A DNA stretch of 64,000 bases from Nitrospira lenta (GTDB lineage Bacteria; Nitrospirota; Nitrospiria; Nitrospirales; Nitrospiraceae), in assembly GCF_900403705.1 (NCBI RefSeq), contig NZ_OUNR01000002.1:1-64000 (forward strand). Reading direction: 5' to 3'. Of the stretch, positions 1 to 8,549 are shown in pieces; the stretch's first letter is position 1; every line of letters begins with the position of its first letter. The notes beneath the pieces are model-generated. The model saw only the letters and a list, made by a program, of their open reading frames with translations. It searched no databases and had not been told where the DNA came from. A program made the position numbers and the translations under genes.

Positions 1-102
1 TCAGCGACTCCATCAGAGTCTGGCGTATCTCAGTCCGCTGGAATTTGAGCGACGGAGCAGTGACTCTTAACCTGGTGTCCACGAAACCCGGGCCAGCTCA
101 GG

Positions 103-356
103 CTACTTTTCTAGCAGTTTCCTCGACCTCCCCCCGCTGCCGTAGCGTCGATTCCAAGCCCAGCGTCGCCGCAATCTTTGCTTGCCAGTCTTCCCTTCCA
201 AATGGCTGCTGCCGATTCACGCAAGTGAGAAGCGTGACCAGTTCATGTTCAAACAGTGATTGATCGATCTTGGCTGAAGACGGTCGTCCCCCCGTCCCCT
301 CGATTCAGAACATGGCAGGCGTGCTCGGCGATTTGTCCGCGCGGAATCTGAGGCAT
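103..356 (-). pseudogene. REP-associated tyrosine transposase (RAYT, Y1_Tnp) relic 1
   Basis: Read on the minus strand, the N-terminus begins MPQIPRGQIAEHACHVLNRG, which is the usual start of IS200-like RAYT transposases. After about 30 codons it jumps to the family's C-terminal tail (VNRQQPFGREDWQAKIAA, then LGLESTLRQRG). The whole catalytic middle, including the tyrosine, is deleted. One extra G in a G-run near the end shifts the frame before the final LLEK stop. It is an internally deleted, non-functional relic. A second relic of the same C-terminus lies at 3010-3165. The flank GGGGACAGACTGCTT upstream of the start resembles the conserved outer end of such elements (family knowledge). Confidence 0.75.
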
Positions 357-549
357 GGATCAGTAAGGTCCGCGAAGCAGCTGTCACATCGCAAGAATAA
401 GCAGTCTGTCCCCTCTTCTTTCCACCTTGCTCACTGTCGAGATCCAGCATTGAGGGAAGTTTCTCCTATTTTTTCAATCCACCTAAAGTAGGTATTGATT
501 CTAATATCATACTTAGGCACCCTACTAGCATTTGTCACAGGAGCGGCTA

Positions 550-2940
550 ATGCTACTATCTCACCTGCTTCTTGTTCTCATCGCAGGCAGTCTCATTTCA
601 TGCAGTGGGGGAGAAGGAAGCAGTGGGGGATCCGCTCCGCTGAGCGGCTCTTCAGCCGCTGGCACGACGGTGTCTGGATCCGTCCAGGCTCCCGGTGGAC
701 AGATCGCGCTAAACCTAAAGAGCCCCGCACAGTTCTTTGCCAATCTTTTCTCTTCAGCAGCCTACGCTGGCATCTCTGGATCCAGTGCCGTGCCGGACGG
801 TACAGTCGTTCAGCTCGGGCGATTGACTGGAAACGGTTCCGGGTTCTCCATTATTTCTACTACACAAACCACAGGGGGAAGGTATTCTTTCAACCTGACA
901 AACCTCAATCTTCAATTCGCCAGCGATCTCATCGTTCGTGTCATCAGTGGAGCGGTCCAGATGCGCGCCTTTGTGGTGTCGGACTCCATTGATCTTGACC
1001 CCGTTTCAGAAACAGCCGTGCGACTGGCTCTTGAGCAACTTGCCTCGAATCCTCCCTCGACCTTGAATAACTTTACCGTGCAAGAATTGGCTGACCTGTC
1101 CGGTGCGATCTCCGTGATGACAACGGCACGATCCTTAACAAGTTCTTCTACCATCGATGCGACCGTCACAACGTTAAGGAGTGCTGTATTGGCCAATGGA
1201 CCCTTAGCTGAATTTCTCACAGCAGCGGCCAATCCAGGACAAACCATTGACGGACCAGGTGACGTGGGCAATCACTTTCCCCTTAGCCCAAACAGTTTCT
1301 GGGACTACACAGGAACTCAATCCGGCACGGGACAATCTCCCGTCACCTACGCCAACAGACGGACCATCAGCGGAACACGAATCATTGGCACCACCACAAC
1401 CGTTGTTGCAAGCGAAACCAATGGTCTCAATACCGGCTCCTCCAGCGAGGAGTATTTCATCAAGTCGAACAGCGCGCTCGCAAATTGGGGAAACAATGAC
1501 CCCGGTGATTTTCTTACCCCTCAAGTCGCCCCATACCCCGAAGTGCGATTTCCCCTCTACCCCGGCGCGATCACTTCCTCAATTGACAAGCCAGGAATCA
1601 ACTTCCCGCAAGATCTCGATGGCGATGGCAAAAATGAAACCGCCTCGTTCAAGCAGGTCGTCAAGGTTATCGGCTATGAGAATGTGACTGTACCGGCTGG
1701 CACCTATGCAAATACGCTTCGAATCGAATCTACTATTACCCTTGCGGTGACGATCTCAAGCACAAGAGAATCGTTTTCCCAAAACGAGGTTCAGACCATT
1801 TGGGTTGCCTCAGGATTTGGAGTTGTTCGACTCCTAGACGTTGTGACATTTGACAGCATCACTGAGACCACGGTTGAGGAACTGACAGGTGCGATCGTAG
1901 ATGAGCGAGGTACAGGTTCTGCCGCCGATGTGCGAAGATTCCCTATTATCGCCAACGACCTTGCCTATAACCCCATCAGCAATGTGTTTTATGTGTCCCG
2001 TCCGGGCAATCCTGGAAATGTGGCCGTAGTAGACCCCACGAACGGTTCCATCCTCGACTCGCTCTCTCTCGGTAATGGACAGGCCTTTAATTCTGTCGGG
2101 CCAAGCACCCTCGTGATATCGGACGACGGACACTATCTGTATGCAGCACTTAATACTGAGTCCGTGATCAAACGCATCAATCTTCAGACGTTTACCGTCG
2201 ACGCAACTCTCCAGCTTGGGCCCGATGTTGTTCAGCCGCAATGTATCTTGCAAGTCGCCAGTATGAGAATTCTCCCCGGCAATCCTCGTGCACTGGCAGT
2301 CTCGAAAATCACAGGCTCTCCTCCTGGTGTGAGCTGTGGTGAAAACTTCTATGAAGTGGCCATCTACGATGATGCGGTTCAGCGGCCTAACACGGTGAGG
2401 TTCCCGACTCCCCCCTCATTCAACGGCATCAGGCTCTCAATGAACCAGATAGCCTTCGTGAATTCGGCTCAGAGACTTTATGGGTTCGACACGGGATCCA
2501 CGGGAGCGGGTTTTTTTGAAATGGCTGTCAGTGCGAGCGGCCTTGCCGTTTCAAATGCTGTAAGCCTGCAGCCGCTGACATTCCAGAAAGTCATGCAGTC
2601 CGACGGCATCCGCATTTATACCAGCGAAGGAAACGTTGTTGATCCGGCCACCCTCACAGTTCTCGGCAACACGCCCCTCTTTCCAAACAATTTTACCCAT
2701 CTCGTCCGACCAGACAGCACTGCCAGGCGTGTTTTCTACTTGAAACAAGATGTGTTTGCACCAACCGCCCTATTGCAGGCATTTGACACAACCACTCTAG
2801 GGCTTGTCGGCAGCAACGAGGTCCCCATATCCAATACCCCGGCGTTCCTCACAAGTTTGACCCGCTATGGCACGAACGGCCTCGCCTTTTTGAGTCAGAA
2901 TAGAGAAATGTATGTGATTCGGACTTCTTTATTGCCGTGA
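550..2940 (+). CDS. Secreted lipoprotein with beta-propeller-like C-terminal half
   Basis: 796 aa. ATG at 550 is chosen because AGGAG lies 6 nt upstream; an in-frame TTG at 532 has no such site. The N-terminus is a lipoprotein signal ending LISC with a Gly/Ser-rich linker, so the product is probably anchored in the outer membrane. The first ~250 residues are Ser/Thr-rich. Near the middle it has a DLDGDGKNE calcium-type loop. The second half (about residues 450-790) has repeated blocks such as NDLAYNPISNVFYVS and VISDDGHYLYAALN that resemble YVTN/NHL beta-propeller surface proteins. No enzyme motif is seen. It stands alone between two transposase relics. Function unknown; lipoprotein call firm, propeller call moderate. 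Confidence 0.8.
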   Translation: MLLSHLLLVLIAGSLISCSGGEGSSGGSAPLSGSSAAGTTVSGSVQAPGGQIALNLKSPAQFFANLFSSAAYAGISGSSAVPDGTVVQLGRLTGNGSGFSIISTTQTTGGRYSFNLTNLNLQFASDLIVRVISGAVQMRAFVVSDSIDLDPVSETAVRLALEQLASNPPSTLNNFTVQELADLSGAISVMTTARSLTSSSTIDATVTTLRSAVLANGPLAEFLTAAANPGQTIDGPGDVGNHFPLSPNSFWDYTGTQSGTGQSPVTYANRRTISGTRIIGTTTTVVASETNGLNTGSSSEEYFIKSNSALANWGNNDPGDFLTPQVAPYPEVRFPLYPGAITSSIDKPGINFPQDLDGDGKNETASFKQVVKVIGYENVTVPAGTYANTLRIESTITLAVTISSTRESFSQNEVQTIWVASGFGVVRLLDVVTFDSITETTVEELTGAIVDERGTGSAADVRRFPIIANDLAYNPISNVFYVSRPGNPGNVAVVDPTNGSILDSLSLGNGQAFNSVGPSTLVISDDGHYLYAALNTESVIKRINLQTFTVDATLQLGPDVVQPQCILQVASMRILPGNPRALAVSKITGSPPGVSCGENFYEVAIYDDAVQRPNTVRFPTPPSFNGIRLSMNQIAFVNSAQRLYGFDTGSTGAGFFEMAVSASGLAVSNAVSLQPLTFQKVMQSDGIRIYTSEGNVVDPATLTVLGNTPLFPNNFTHLVRPDSTARRVFYLKQDVFAPTALLQAFDTTTLGLVGSNEVPISNTPAFLTSLTRYGTNGLAFLSQNREMYVIRTSLLP

Positions 2941-3009
2941 CATCTTGTTGAAGACTCCAGGGAGGGTATAGAAAAAACTAAGGGGACAAAAAAAGGAAAA
3001 GGTGACAGG

Positions 3010-3165
3010 CTACTTTTCTAGCGGCTTCCTCAGCCTCCCCCGCTGCCGCATCGTCGATTCCAATCCCAGCATCGCCGCAATCTTTGTTCGCTAGTCTTCC
3101 CTTCCAAAGGGCTGCTGCCGATTCACTCAGGTCCGCAGTCTCGTCAATTCATGGTCGAAGAAATG
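3010..3165 (-). pseudogene. RAYT transposase relic 2 (C-terminal tail only)
   Basis: Minus-strand translation gives FFDHELTRLRT, stop, VNRQQPFGRED, stop, RTKIAAMLGLESTMRQRGRL and a final LEK stop. This is the same C-terminal tail as the relic at 103-356, here with two in-frame stop codons. Only the last ~50 codons remain. The adjoining plus-strand sequence AAAGGTGACAGGCTACTTTTC is the element end. Confidence 0.7.
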
Positions 3166-3178
3166 GACACATTTCCGG

Positions 3179-3820
3179 TCATAGATCCTCTTCCATGAAA
3201 TCAAGCTCCTGTGGCCCACCAATCTTGCTAAATAATGGGCTGCGACAATTCGAGCTCAATGATAGGCGATAGTGAAGCACACCTATGTACTTCGTGACCA
3301 TTTTGCGCAGCCGTTTCCCTTTCCATTCAGAATCAATTGGCCACACAGCCATAAATCGAGTATCCATCCTAGCTGAGGAAACAATGGCTCGCTGATCTGA
3401 TCTATAACCAAATGCATACCTCCAGCTAGACTCACGGATGTAGAGATCCTGATCCGTAAACGCAATGAGGGTGGAATTGGGTTCCCAGGCGGCCGTCGCT
3501 TGCTCTAAGATGGCGATGATTTCTTCTGCAACATACTGCCCTCGCTCCTCATTGAATGCGTGCGCTACTACTGCTGGCAGCGGTGCCGAAAGTACGGATA
3601 TGTTCAAGCCATACTTATTTCGATAATAGGTCACGAGCCTATTCAACACGTCCTGAGGAAAGGTGCCAATCGGCACAAAATAGACCTGACCGATGCCCTG
3701 GAGTGCATTGAGACCGACTGGCACATAAGGTTCTTGTATTAGGCAGGCAACATTCGAAACCTTCCCAAAGTAGAGAAGGAGAATAAATAGGGTAACCTGC
3801 AGCCAGGTAAAATAGCTCAT
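3179..3820 (-). CDS. Archaemetzincin-like protein lacking the zinc-protease motif
   Basis: About 213 aa from ATG at 3820 (a TTG two codons earlier is possible; neither has a clear ribosome site). The N-terminal ~25 residues are hydrophobic and end near a Cys (NVAC), suggesting a membrane anchor or lipoprotein. The rest matches the archaemetzincin layout: VPIGTFPQDVLNRLV, LIAFTDQDLYI, WRYAFGYRS, then KMVTKYIGVLHYRL. In active archaemetzincins this last region carries HExxHxxGxxHC; here no such histidine cluster exists, so proteolysis is unlikely. Non-catalytic members are known in bacteria. Its stop lies next to the transposase relic. Family call moderate to good; role unknown. Confidence 0.65.
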   Translation of the reverse strand: MSYFTWLQVTLFILLLYFGKVSNVACLIQEPYVPVGLNALQGIGQVYFVPIGTFPQDVLNRLVTYYRNKYGLNISVLSAPLPAVVAHAFNEERGQYVAEEIIAILEQATAAWEPNSTLIAFTDQDLYIRESSWRYAFGYRSDQRAIVSSARMDTRFMAVWPIDSEWKGKRLRKMVTKYIGVLHYRLSLSSNCRSPLFSKIGGPQELDFMEEDL

Positions 3821-4163
3821 TTTCAACGTCGTCTAGCCAATGCCCCCATGGAACCCCAAGCAATGGTCACGCAAAAGATTACCAGCGGCCTTCTCATTGA
3901 ACAAGAAAACGAGAAAGAACTGAGACATTCTGAGTTTCCCAGCGCGTAGCCGTCCGGCGTCTTCCTCGACTCCCCACCCCTCAGCTCTCCCCCATCACCT
4001 CCGGGAGGAAGAAAAAGGTGTCAGGAACCATTTCCCGGCGTGGGCCGTCCGGTGCCTTCTTCGCCTCCCTCACTTCACCACCCCTCCCCTCAGTCGCCCG
4101 TAGACCAAGATAGCCTGAAAAAGTAGAATGCCCCTGCTTCTTCGCTCAAATCAGGAGATACCG
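3821..4163. repeat. Non-coding spacer with degenerate repeat units
   Basis: No gene is seen. Two imperfect direct copies of a GCCGTCCGGYGYCTTC block followed by a C-rich stretch lie near 3950-3995 and 4045-4090, separated by AAAAAGGTGTCAGGAACC, a string like the ends of RAYT-associated elements. A TTCTGAGTTTCC string at 3929 recurs at 7637. These are probably remnants of the same mobile family as the two relics nearby. Confidence 0.4.
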
Positions 4164-6590
4164 ATGCCCTCGCCTCATACCTTTCGTATTATTCACTGTT
4201 CAGATCCCCATTGGGGACGACAATTCAACCCGGAGATCTGGAAAGACTTCGTCCTCAAAGCGGTGGATCGACAGCCTCATCTCTTGCTTATCACTGGTGA
4301 TTGCGTAGACACCCCCTGGGGCTGGACCCTCAATTCAGCCAAGCGTGACCTTGACGAGTTGGATACCAAACTCAATTCCGGCCGCGGAGATACAGACCGC
4401 TGTCATATTCGCATGACCCCGGGAAATCACGATGTTCGGCTGACCGGCCTTATTCCGGTTCAACCTTGGGTGACCATTCCCCTGACCGGCCTCTTCTTCG
4501 GAGCCATCCTTTCACTCGCCATGTGTTTGGGACTCTTATCGTTTTGGACTGTCTTCCTCCTTACCACCGGCATGATGGTCATTCTTGCTCTCCTGCACTT
4601 CTTGTGTATCAGTCAATTCAGCAGGGTCTTTCACAATCGCCTCAGCTCCACTCCCGAGCAGTTTCTCATCAACAACATCTGCGTAGAGCTCTTTTATTTT
4701 GACTCCGCTACGGAGCCGATCCTCTCGGCAGAGGGAATGGTCCGGCTGCGGGATTTCATCACCGCGACACAAACCCCCGTCCCCGTTCCTCCTCTGACCA
4801 ACCCCACACCTCAACCACCCAATCAGCTGGCCTATCGAATTGCCATGACCCATCATCACGCCATAGGGATCCCCCATGATCACCAGCAGGAACGTTTAAT
4901 GATCATGCGCAACTCGGGAGCCTTTTTGAGCGAACTGACCGCCCAGCACATTCGGCTGATCCTGCACGGGCATAAACACCATCCTCACTTCAGCCGGTTA
5001 ACCGTCAATGCAGAACGGCCGGAGGAATTTCAAATCGGGGTACTCGGGGCAGGGACGCTCACTCGAGGCAATCCATTGCCGGAGCCTCACGGGTTTCATT
5101 TCTACTATCTCGAACTCGACGCCAACCTGAACATGAACGCCACTCCGTTCCTCAGTCACGGGGGAGCGTTTCATCCCCAACCATCGTTCTACATCGAAGC
5201 CATCCATGAGGCGATACGCCGGCAGCGCACCTTTGCAGAGACGGCGTATGGCATGAAAGCCAAAACACTCAAGAGTGTGACCACCGTCTTTCCCGATGGC
5301 GATACGCGAGAACGCGTAGAATTCCTGAACTTTCAAATCGTCAATCAAACACAACGCTATACCCAACTGCCGCAAGTGTCCCAGGCCAGCGTTGACCGTG
5401 GACATATTGAGGGATTCATTGCCGGGCCGCTCGATGCGCAATGTCCGCCTTCACTCCATCTTCGCCCAGACCCAACACGATTTAACTTGAGAGAACAATG
5501 TGGTCAGGTCGAATTCGGAACTGGCATCTATGCGAACAATCCTCCCTTTAGTTTCTTCACAGAATTCCACGCGCTGAATAGCGTGGCAATGAGCGTACAA
5601 CAACACGAAGAACGGTACGGCAAGCCCCCTCAGCCTCGCACAGAATCAACGGTTCTTGTCACACCCCCCTATCCTGTCGATGGTCTGGAAATCATCATCG
5701 AGTTTCCAGCCAAATTCCAGATCGCGGGACGGCCTGAACTGAATGTCGAAAATTCCGACAGCCAGCGCCTCAATATCATCGAACAGGAATATCGAGCCGG
5801 GCTGGTCTACGACACCGCAACGAATGTCATCAGACTAACTGTCAATAATCCGTCGCCTGATACCACCTTCCTCATTCGCTGGGGGCTCTGTCATGTCGAA
5901 CCGCCGGAAGCTCGTGCGGTCGCACACCTCAGTGGAACGACGAAGCAACTCCAACGCACTCTCCTGGATTTGTCCTGGGGCAAGAATCGTTCCGGGCTCA
6001 ACCGCACAAACTGGGATGAGTTTCAGAAGGTGGCTCGAGTGGCAGAAGATCTCATACGAGATAAATTAGGAGTTGGCTCTTCAGCCCATGACCCGCTCGA
6101 AGTCAGCCTGATGGTGTACGATCATGAAAAAGCATGCTTGCGGATTATAGGCGGCAATTATTTGGTGACAGACGAACGCGCAACCAAGACACTTGCATAC
6201 GGAGACGGAATCGCAGGCCGATGTCACAAGACCAATGCCATGCGGCTATTTATTAAATCCAACAATCAAACAACTCGAGCGCCTTTTGGCTATCTCCCAT
6301 GGGCCAACTACCCCTCTCCGGCTGGGATACCGCATGAGGTTTTATTCTGTTTGCCCCTCACAAATCCCGATGAAGGATCGCTCATCTATGGTGTCTTGAA
6401 CATTGGCTCCAAGCGTGCTGATTCGAAGCTCCTTATGCTTGAAAGGCCAGCAGACGAGACACCTCAAAAAACCAAAGAACGTGATGACTTATTCCTATTG
6501 CTCAACATGATTTGCTTTACCGCCTTAAGCAAAACGATTGAGGATCCTCCCTTGACAACCCACCCTGCCAGCGATACTCTGACTCCATAG
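4164..6590 (+). CDS. Membrane calcineurin-like metallophosphoesterase with C-terminal GAF domain
   Basis: 808 aa; ATG at 4164 is preceded by AGGAG at 6 nt. Metallophosphoesterase motifs are D14-x-H16 (SDPHW), GD at 45-46, GNHD at 87-90, a histidine cluster at 230-232 and GHKHH at 269-273. About 50 strongly hydrophobic residues (roughly 101-150), enough for two membrane helices, are inserted between the GNHD motif and the distal histidines, so the catalytic domain is probably held at the inner membrane. The C-terminal part (about 650-790) looks like a GAF domain: YGDGIAGRCHK, GIPHEVLFCLPL, YGVLNIGS. This suggests phosphoester hydrolysis controlled by a bound small ligand. Substrate unknown. 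A small gene follows 8 nt after the stop. Confidence 0.8.
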   Translation: MPSPHTFRIIHCSDPHWGRQFNPEIWKDFVLKAVDRQPHLLLITGDCVDTPWGWTLNSAKRDLDELDTKLNSGRGDTDRCHIRMTPGNHDVRLTGLIPVQPWVTIPLTGLFFGAILSLAMCLGLLSFWTVFLLTTGMMVILALLHFLCISQFSRVFHNRLSSTPEQFLINNICVELFYFDSATEPILSAEGMVRLRDFITATQTPVPVPPLTNPTPQPPNQLAYRIAMTHHHAIGIPHDHQQERLMIMRNSGAFLSELTAQHIRLILHGHKHHPHFSRLTVNAERPEEFQIGVLGAGTLTRGNPLPEPHGFHFYYLELDANLNMNATPFLSHGGAFHPQPSFYIEAIHEAIRRQRTFAETAYGMKAKTLKSVTTVFPDGDTRERVEFLNFQIVNQTQRYTQLPQVSQASVDRGHIEGFIAGPLDAQCPPSLHLRPDPTRFNLREQCGQVEFGTGIYANNPPFSFFTEFHALNSVAMSVQQHEERYGKPPQPRTESTVLVTPPYPVDGLEIIIEFPAKFQIAGRPELNVENSDSQRLNIIEQEYRAGLVYDTATNVIRLTVNNPSPDTTFLIRWGLCHVEPPEARAVAHLSGTTKQLQRTLLDLSWGKNRSGLNRTNWDEFQKVARVAEDLIRDKLGVGSSAHDPLEVSLMVYDHEKACLRIIGGNYLVTDERATKTLAYGDGIAGRCHKTNAMRLFIKSNNQTTRAPFGYLPWANYPSPAGIPHEVLFCLPLTNPDEGSLIYGVLNIGSKRADSKLLMLERPADETPQKTKERDDLFLLLNMICFTALSKTIEDPPLTTHPASDTLTP

Positions 6591-6598
6591 GAGCTTTT

Positions 6599-6757
6599 AT
6601 GAAGGCGACAAGCATTTCTCCTGCTATCATCAACATCAAGACTCCCTCACAAGAATCTCTGTCGGTCGAGAGAAAAGCCGAATTACTTCGGCTGATTGAA
6701 AAGTACAAACCTGCTCAGCCCATTCGGATACTTCGAGAAGAAGATCAGAACTCTTAG
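6599..6757 (+). CDS. Small protein co-transcribed with the metallophosphoesterase
   Basis: 52 aa, starting at ATG 6599 with GGAG 5 nt upstream, overlapping the stop of the preceding gene. It reads MKATSISPAIINIKTPS and ends ILREEDQNS. The centre (VERKAELLRLIEKYKPAQ) is amphipathic and charged. No known family is recognised. The tight spacing, good ribosome site and a terminator 44 nt downstream support a real gene translated with the phosphoesterase, perhaps a partner or regulator of it (inference). Confidence 0.55.
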   Translation: MKATSISPAIINIKTPSQESLSVERKAELLRLIEKYKPAQPIRILREEDQNS

Positions 6758-6800
6758 TCATTTTCTGACTACAGCTTTCTCGCTCGCATGTAAGAAAATA

Positions 6801-6828
6801 AAAGGGCCAGGCGGAGCTGGTCCCTTTC
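6801..6828 (+). terminator. Likely terminator of the phosphoesterase operon
   Basis: AAAGGGCCAG, loop GCGGAG, CTGG-T-CCCTTT: a 10-bp stem with one bulged T and a short pyrimidine tail, 44 nt after the small gene. Confidence 0.5.
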
Positions 6829-6904
6829 TAATCCACGCCTCGGTCCCTGCTACTTCGGAAAGGTCGCTGAAGCCGCCGCCAGGGGGGCAAAGTCAAGCAA
6901 CGAC

Positions 6905-7012
6905 CCCACTCTTCCATGCGAAGGTGACTATCGAATCGTGTAGACGATTCAAGACAAGAAACTGATTGTTCTGGTCGTGAAGATTGGAGACCGCAAGGAA
7001 GTCTACCGCTAA
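6905..7012 (+). pseudogene. RelE/ParE-type toxin C-terminal remnant
   Basis: One frame gives GDYRIV, stop, TIQDKKLIVLVVKIGDRKEVYR, stop. This is the canonical C-terminus of RelE-family mRNA interferases (GDYRIVYTIQD, KIGDRKEVYR), with the tyrosine codon after GDYRIV changed to TAG. No N-terminal half or antitoxin is visible upstream. Treated as a dead fragment. The remainder of 6758-7143 holds no other gene. Confidence 0.6.
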
Positions 7013-7143
7013 TCAACAGGAGTGACAGCGGCGACGTCCACCTCGTCGGCAATAAAACGATGTCGTGAATCGCAAAGGAAGAAAGAACAGGATATTCAGG
7101 GGCAGGAGGGATGCAAGGCAGGAAAGGACAAATATCAACGCCC

Positions 7144-7395
7144 CTATTGCTCGAACTTCATCTCTGCTGACTTGGCCGCATGCCGCTGTATATCGCGATC
7201 CGGAATGATGATATTCACGACCTCGCCGTCTTCATAGACGTCTGCAACATTGAGCGCTCCGCTCAATATCAAAGCGCCAACTGTCTCTTCGCTGATATTC
7301 AGGCGTGTCGCGGTCGCAGCAGGAGAATGCCCCCGCAGACCGGGATCCCGCTCAAGCGCTGCCATCCATTCTGATGGTGAGTACCGTTTCCTCAT
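7144..7395 (-). CDS. Small putative DNA-binding protein
   Basis: 83 aa. The centre (GHSPAATATRLNISEETVGALILSG) fits a helix-turn-helix, followed by a hydrophilic tail with a short beta-type stretch (EVVNIIIPD). The start at 7395 has no strong ribosome site; a TATATAG box lies about 10 nt upstream, so the transcript may be leaderless. No partner gene is adjacent; the RelE remnant lies on the other strand 132 nt away. Function not known. Confidence 0.5.
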   Translation of the reverse strand: MRKRYSPSEWMAALERDPGLRGHSPAATATRLNISEETVGALILSGALNVADVYEDGEVVNIIIPDRDIQRHAAKSAEMKFEQ

Positions 7396-7840
7396 GCACT
7401 GCAGTCTATATAAGGGTCCGTACTAATTCAATCGACGGCCACGCCCGAGAAGATGAGTAAAACCCACGTGTAGACTTGTGGAAAAGAACAGCTGTCAGGC
7501 TCCCTTTCCCCCAGCCGCCGCCACGCCCTCCAGCTTTAGGCTCCCGCCGATGAGATGGTCGATTCCGTGGCAAGTATTGTAGCCAGACCCTAACGGTCTT
7601 GGAAGGAAGAGCTGGAACGGAGGGAAAATGGGAATGTTCTGAGTTTCCAGGCGCAAGGCCGATCATCGCCGTTGCACGGGCAGGACACAGACCTCACACA
7701 ACGCGGAGACGCCCGGGGCACTCACACCAGCATGCACGGCCATCCTCACCGCGCAGAATCGTGAAAGTATTTTACCGAAACCCTCTCCTCTGGATAGAGT
7801 ACGAACAGTCTGGTGTGTACACATGCGTTGGAGGTGGCCG
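7396..7840. other. 445-nt spacer, no gene recognised
   Basis: Holds the upstream regions of the two flanking genes. Strings AGCTGTCAGGCTCCCTTTC near 7492 and GTTCTGAGTTTCC near 7635 resemble the element ends seen near 3.0-4.0 kb. No open frame here has recognisable protein character. Confidence 0.4.
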
Positions 7841-8416
7841 ATGAGCGATAAGGACCCCGCAGCGGAGCAGACGGTCCGGCGCACGCCCCTGCATGCATGC
7901 CAGACATCCGCATTCTCCGGGTTTCACTACACGATCAGAGATCCCGCGGGGCAACTTCTGGGGGAGGTGACCTGGCCCATGATGGCCCAGGCGACAAACG
8001 CGCGCATTCGGTGGAATGGCTCAGACTCGTCGAATGGCACGATCGTGATCACCTGCGCCAGCCATCGGTACGACATCCAATTCGAGTACCTCGATCGCGG
8101 GTGGATCAACGATATACGCTTTACGCTGACAGATGGAACGACAAGCCTCGCGGTCGCGGAGCTGCGCTTCCCGCCTCGCATCTTCGCGCGCGGGCGCGTG
8201 CGATTTCTGGAACCGTTCGAGGGTACGCTCCTGCGGAAAAATGGCTGGTTTCGCCGCCGATACTCAATTGACAGCGATGCCGGCGTCATTGGGACCATTG
8301 AAGAACGTGCCGCGATCATGGCGGTCCGGGAGATGCGAATCAACTTGCCTGATACCATGGGTATCCCAACCAAGATTTTCGCCTTCTTCTTGGCCGTACA
8401 CCTGCTCCAAGCCTAG
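7841..8416 (+). CDS. Conserved hypothetical protein, beta-rich
   Basis: 191 aa from ATG 7841, set by GGAGGTG ending 4 nt upstream. No signal peptide. Alternating hydrophobic strands (FHYTIRDPAGQLLGEVTW, YDIQFEYLDRGWINDIRF, LAVAELRFPPRIFARGRVRF) suggest a beta-barrel or tubby/LURP-like fold; this is only a resemblance. The C-terminus (IPTKIFAFFLAVHLLQA) is hydrophobic and could be a weak membrane anchor. It is followed 133 nt later by a secreted protein on the same strand. Function unknown. Confidence 0.6.
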   Translation: MSDKDPAAEQTVRRTPLHACQTSAFSGFHYTIRDPAGQLLGEVTWPMMAQATNARIRWNGSDSSNGTIVITCASHRYDIQFEYLDRGWINDIRFTLTDGTTSLAVAELRFPPRIFARGRVRFLEPFEGTLLRKNGWFRRRYSIDSDAGVIGTIEERAAIMAVREMRINLPDTMGIPTKIFAFFLAVHLLQA

Positions 8417-8549
8417 GCATGACTAGCGGTGCGCGGCGATCCGACGTCTTTACCTTTCCCCTTCACAACACAGACCGATGGACCAGTCGGTCGGGAAAGA
8501 GTAGAGTGACCCACGGCTTTCTGCTAGGCATCGAGACGCAGGAGCAAAG

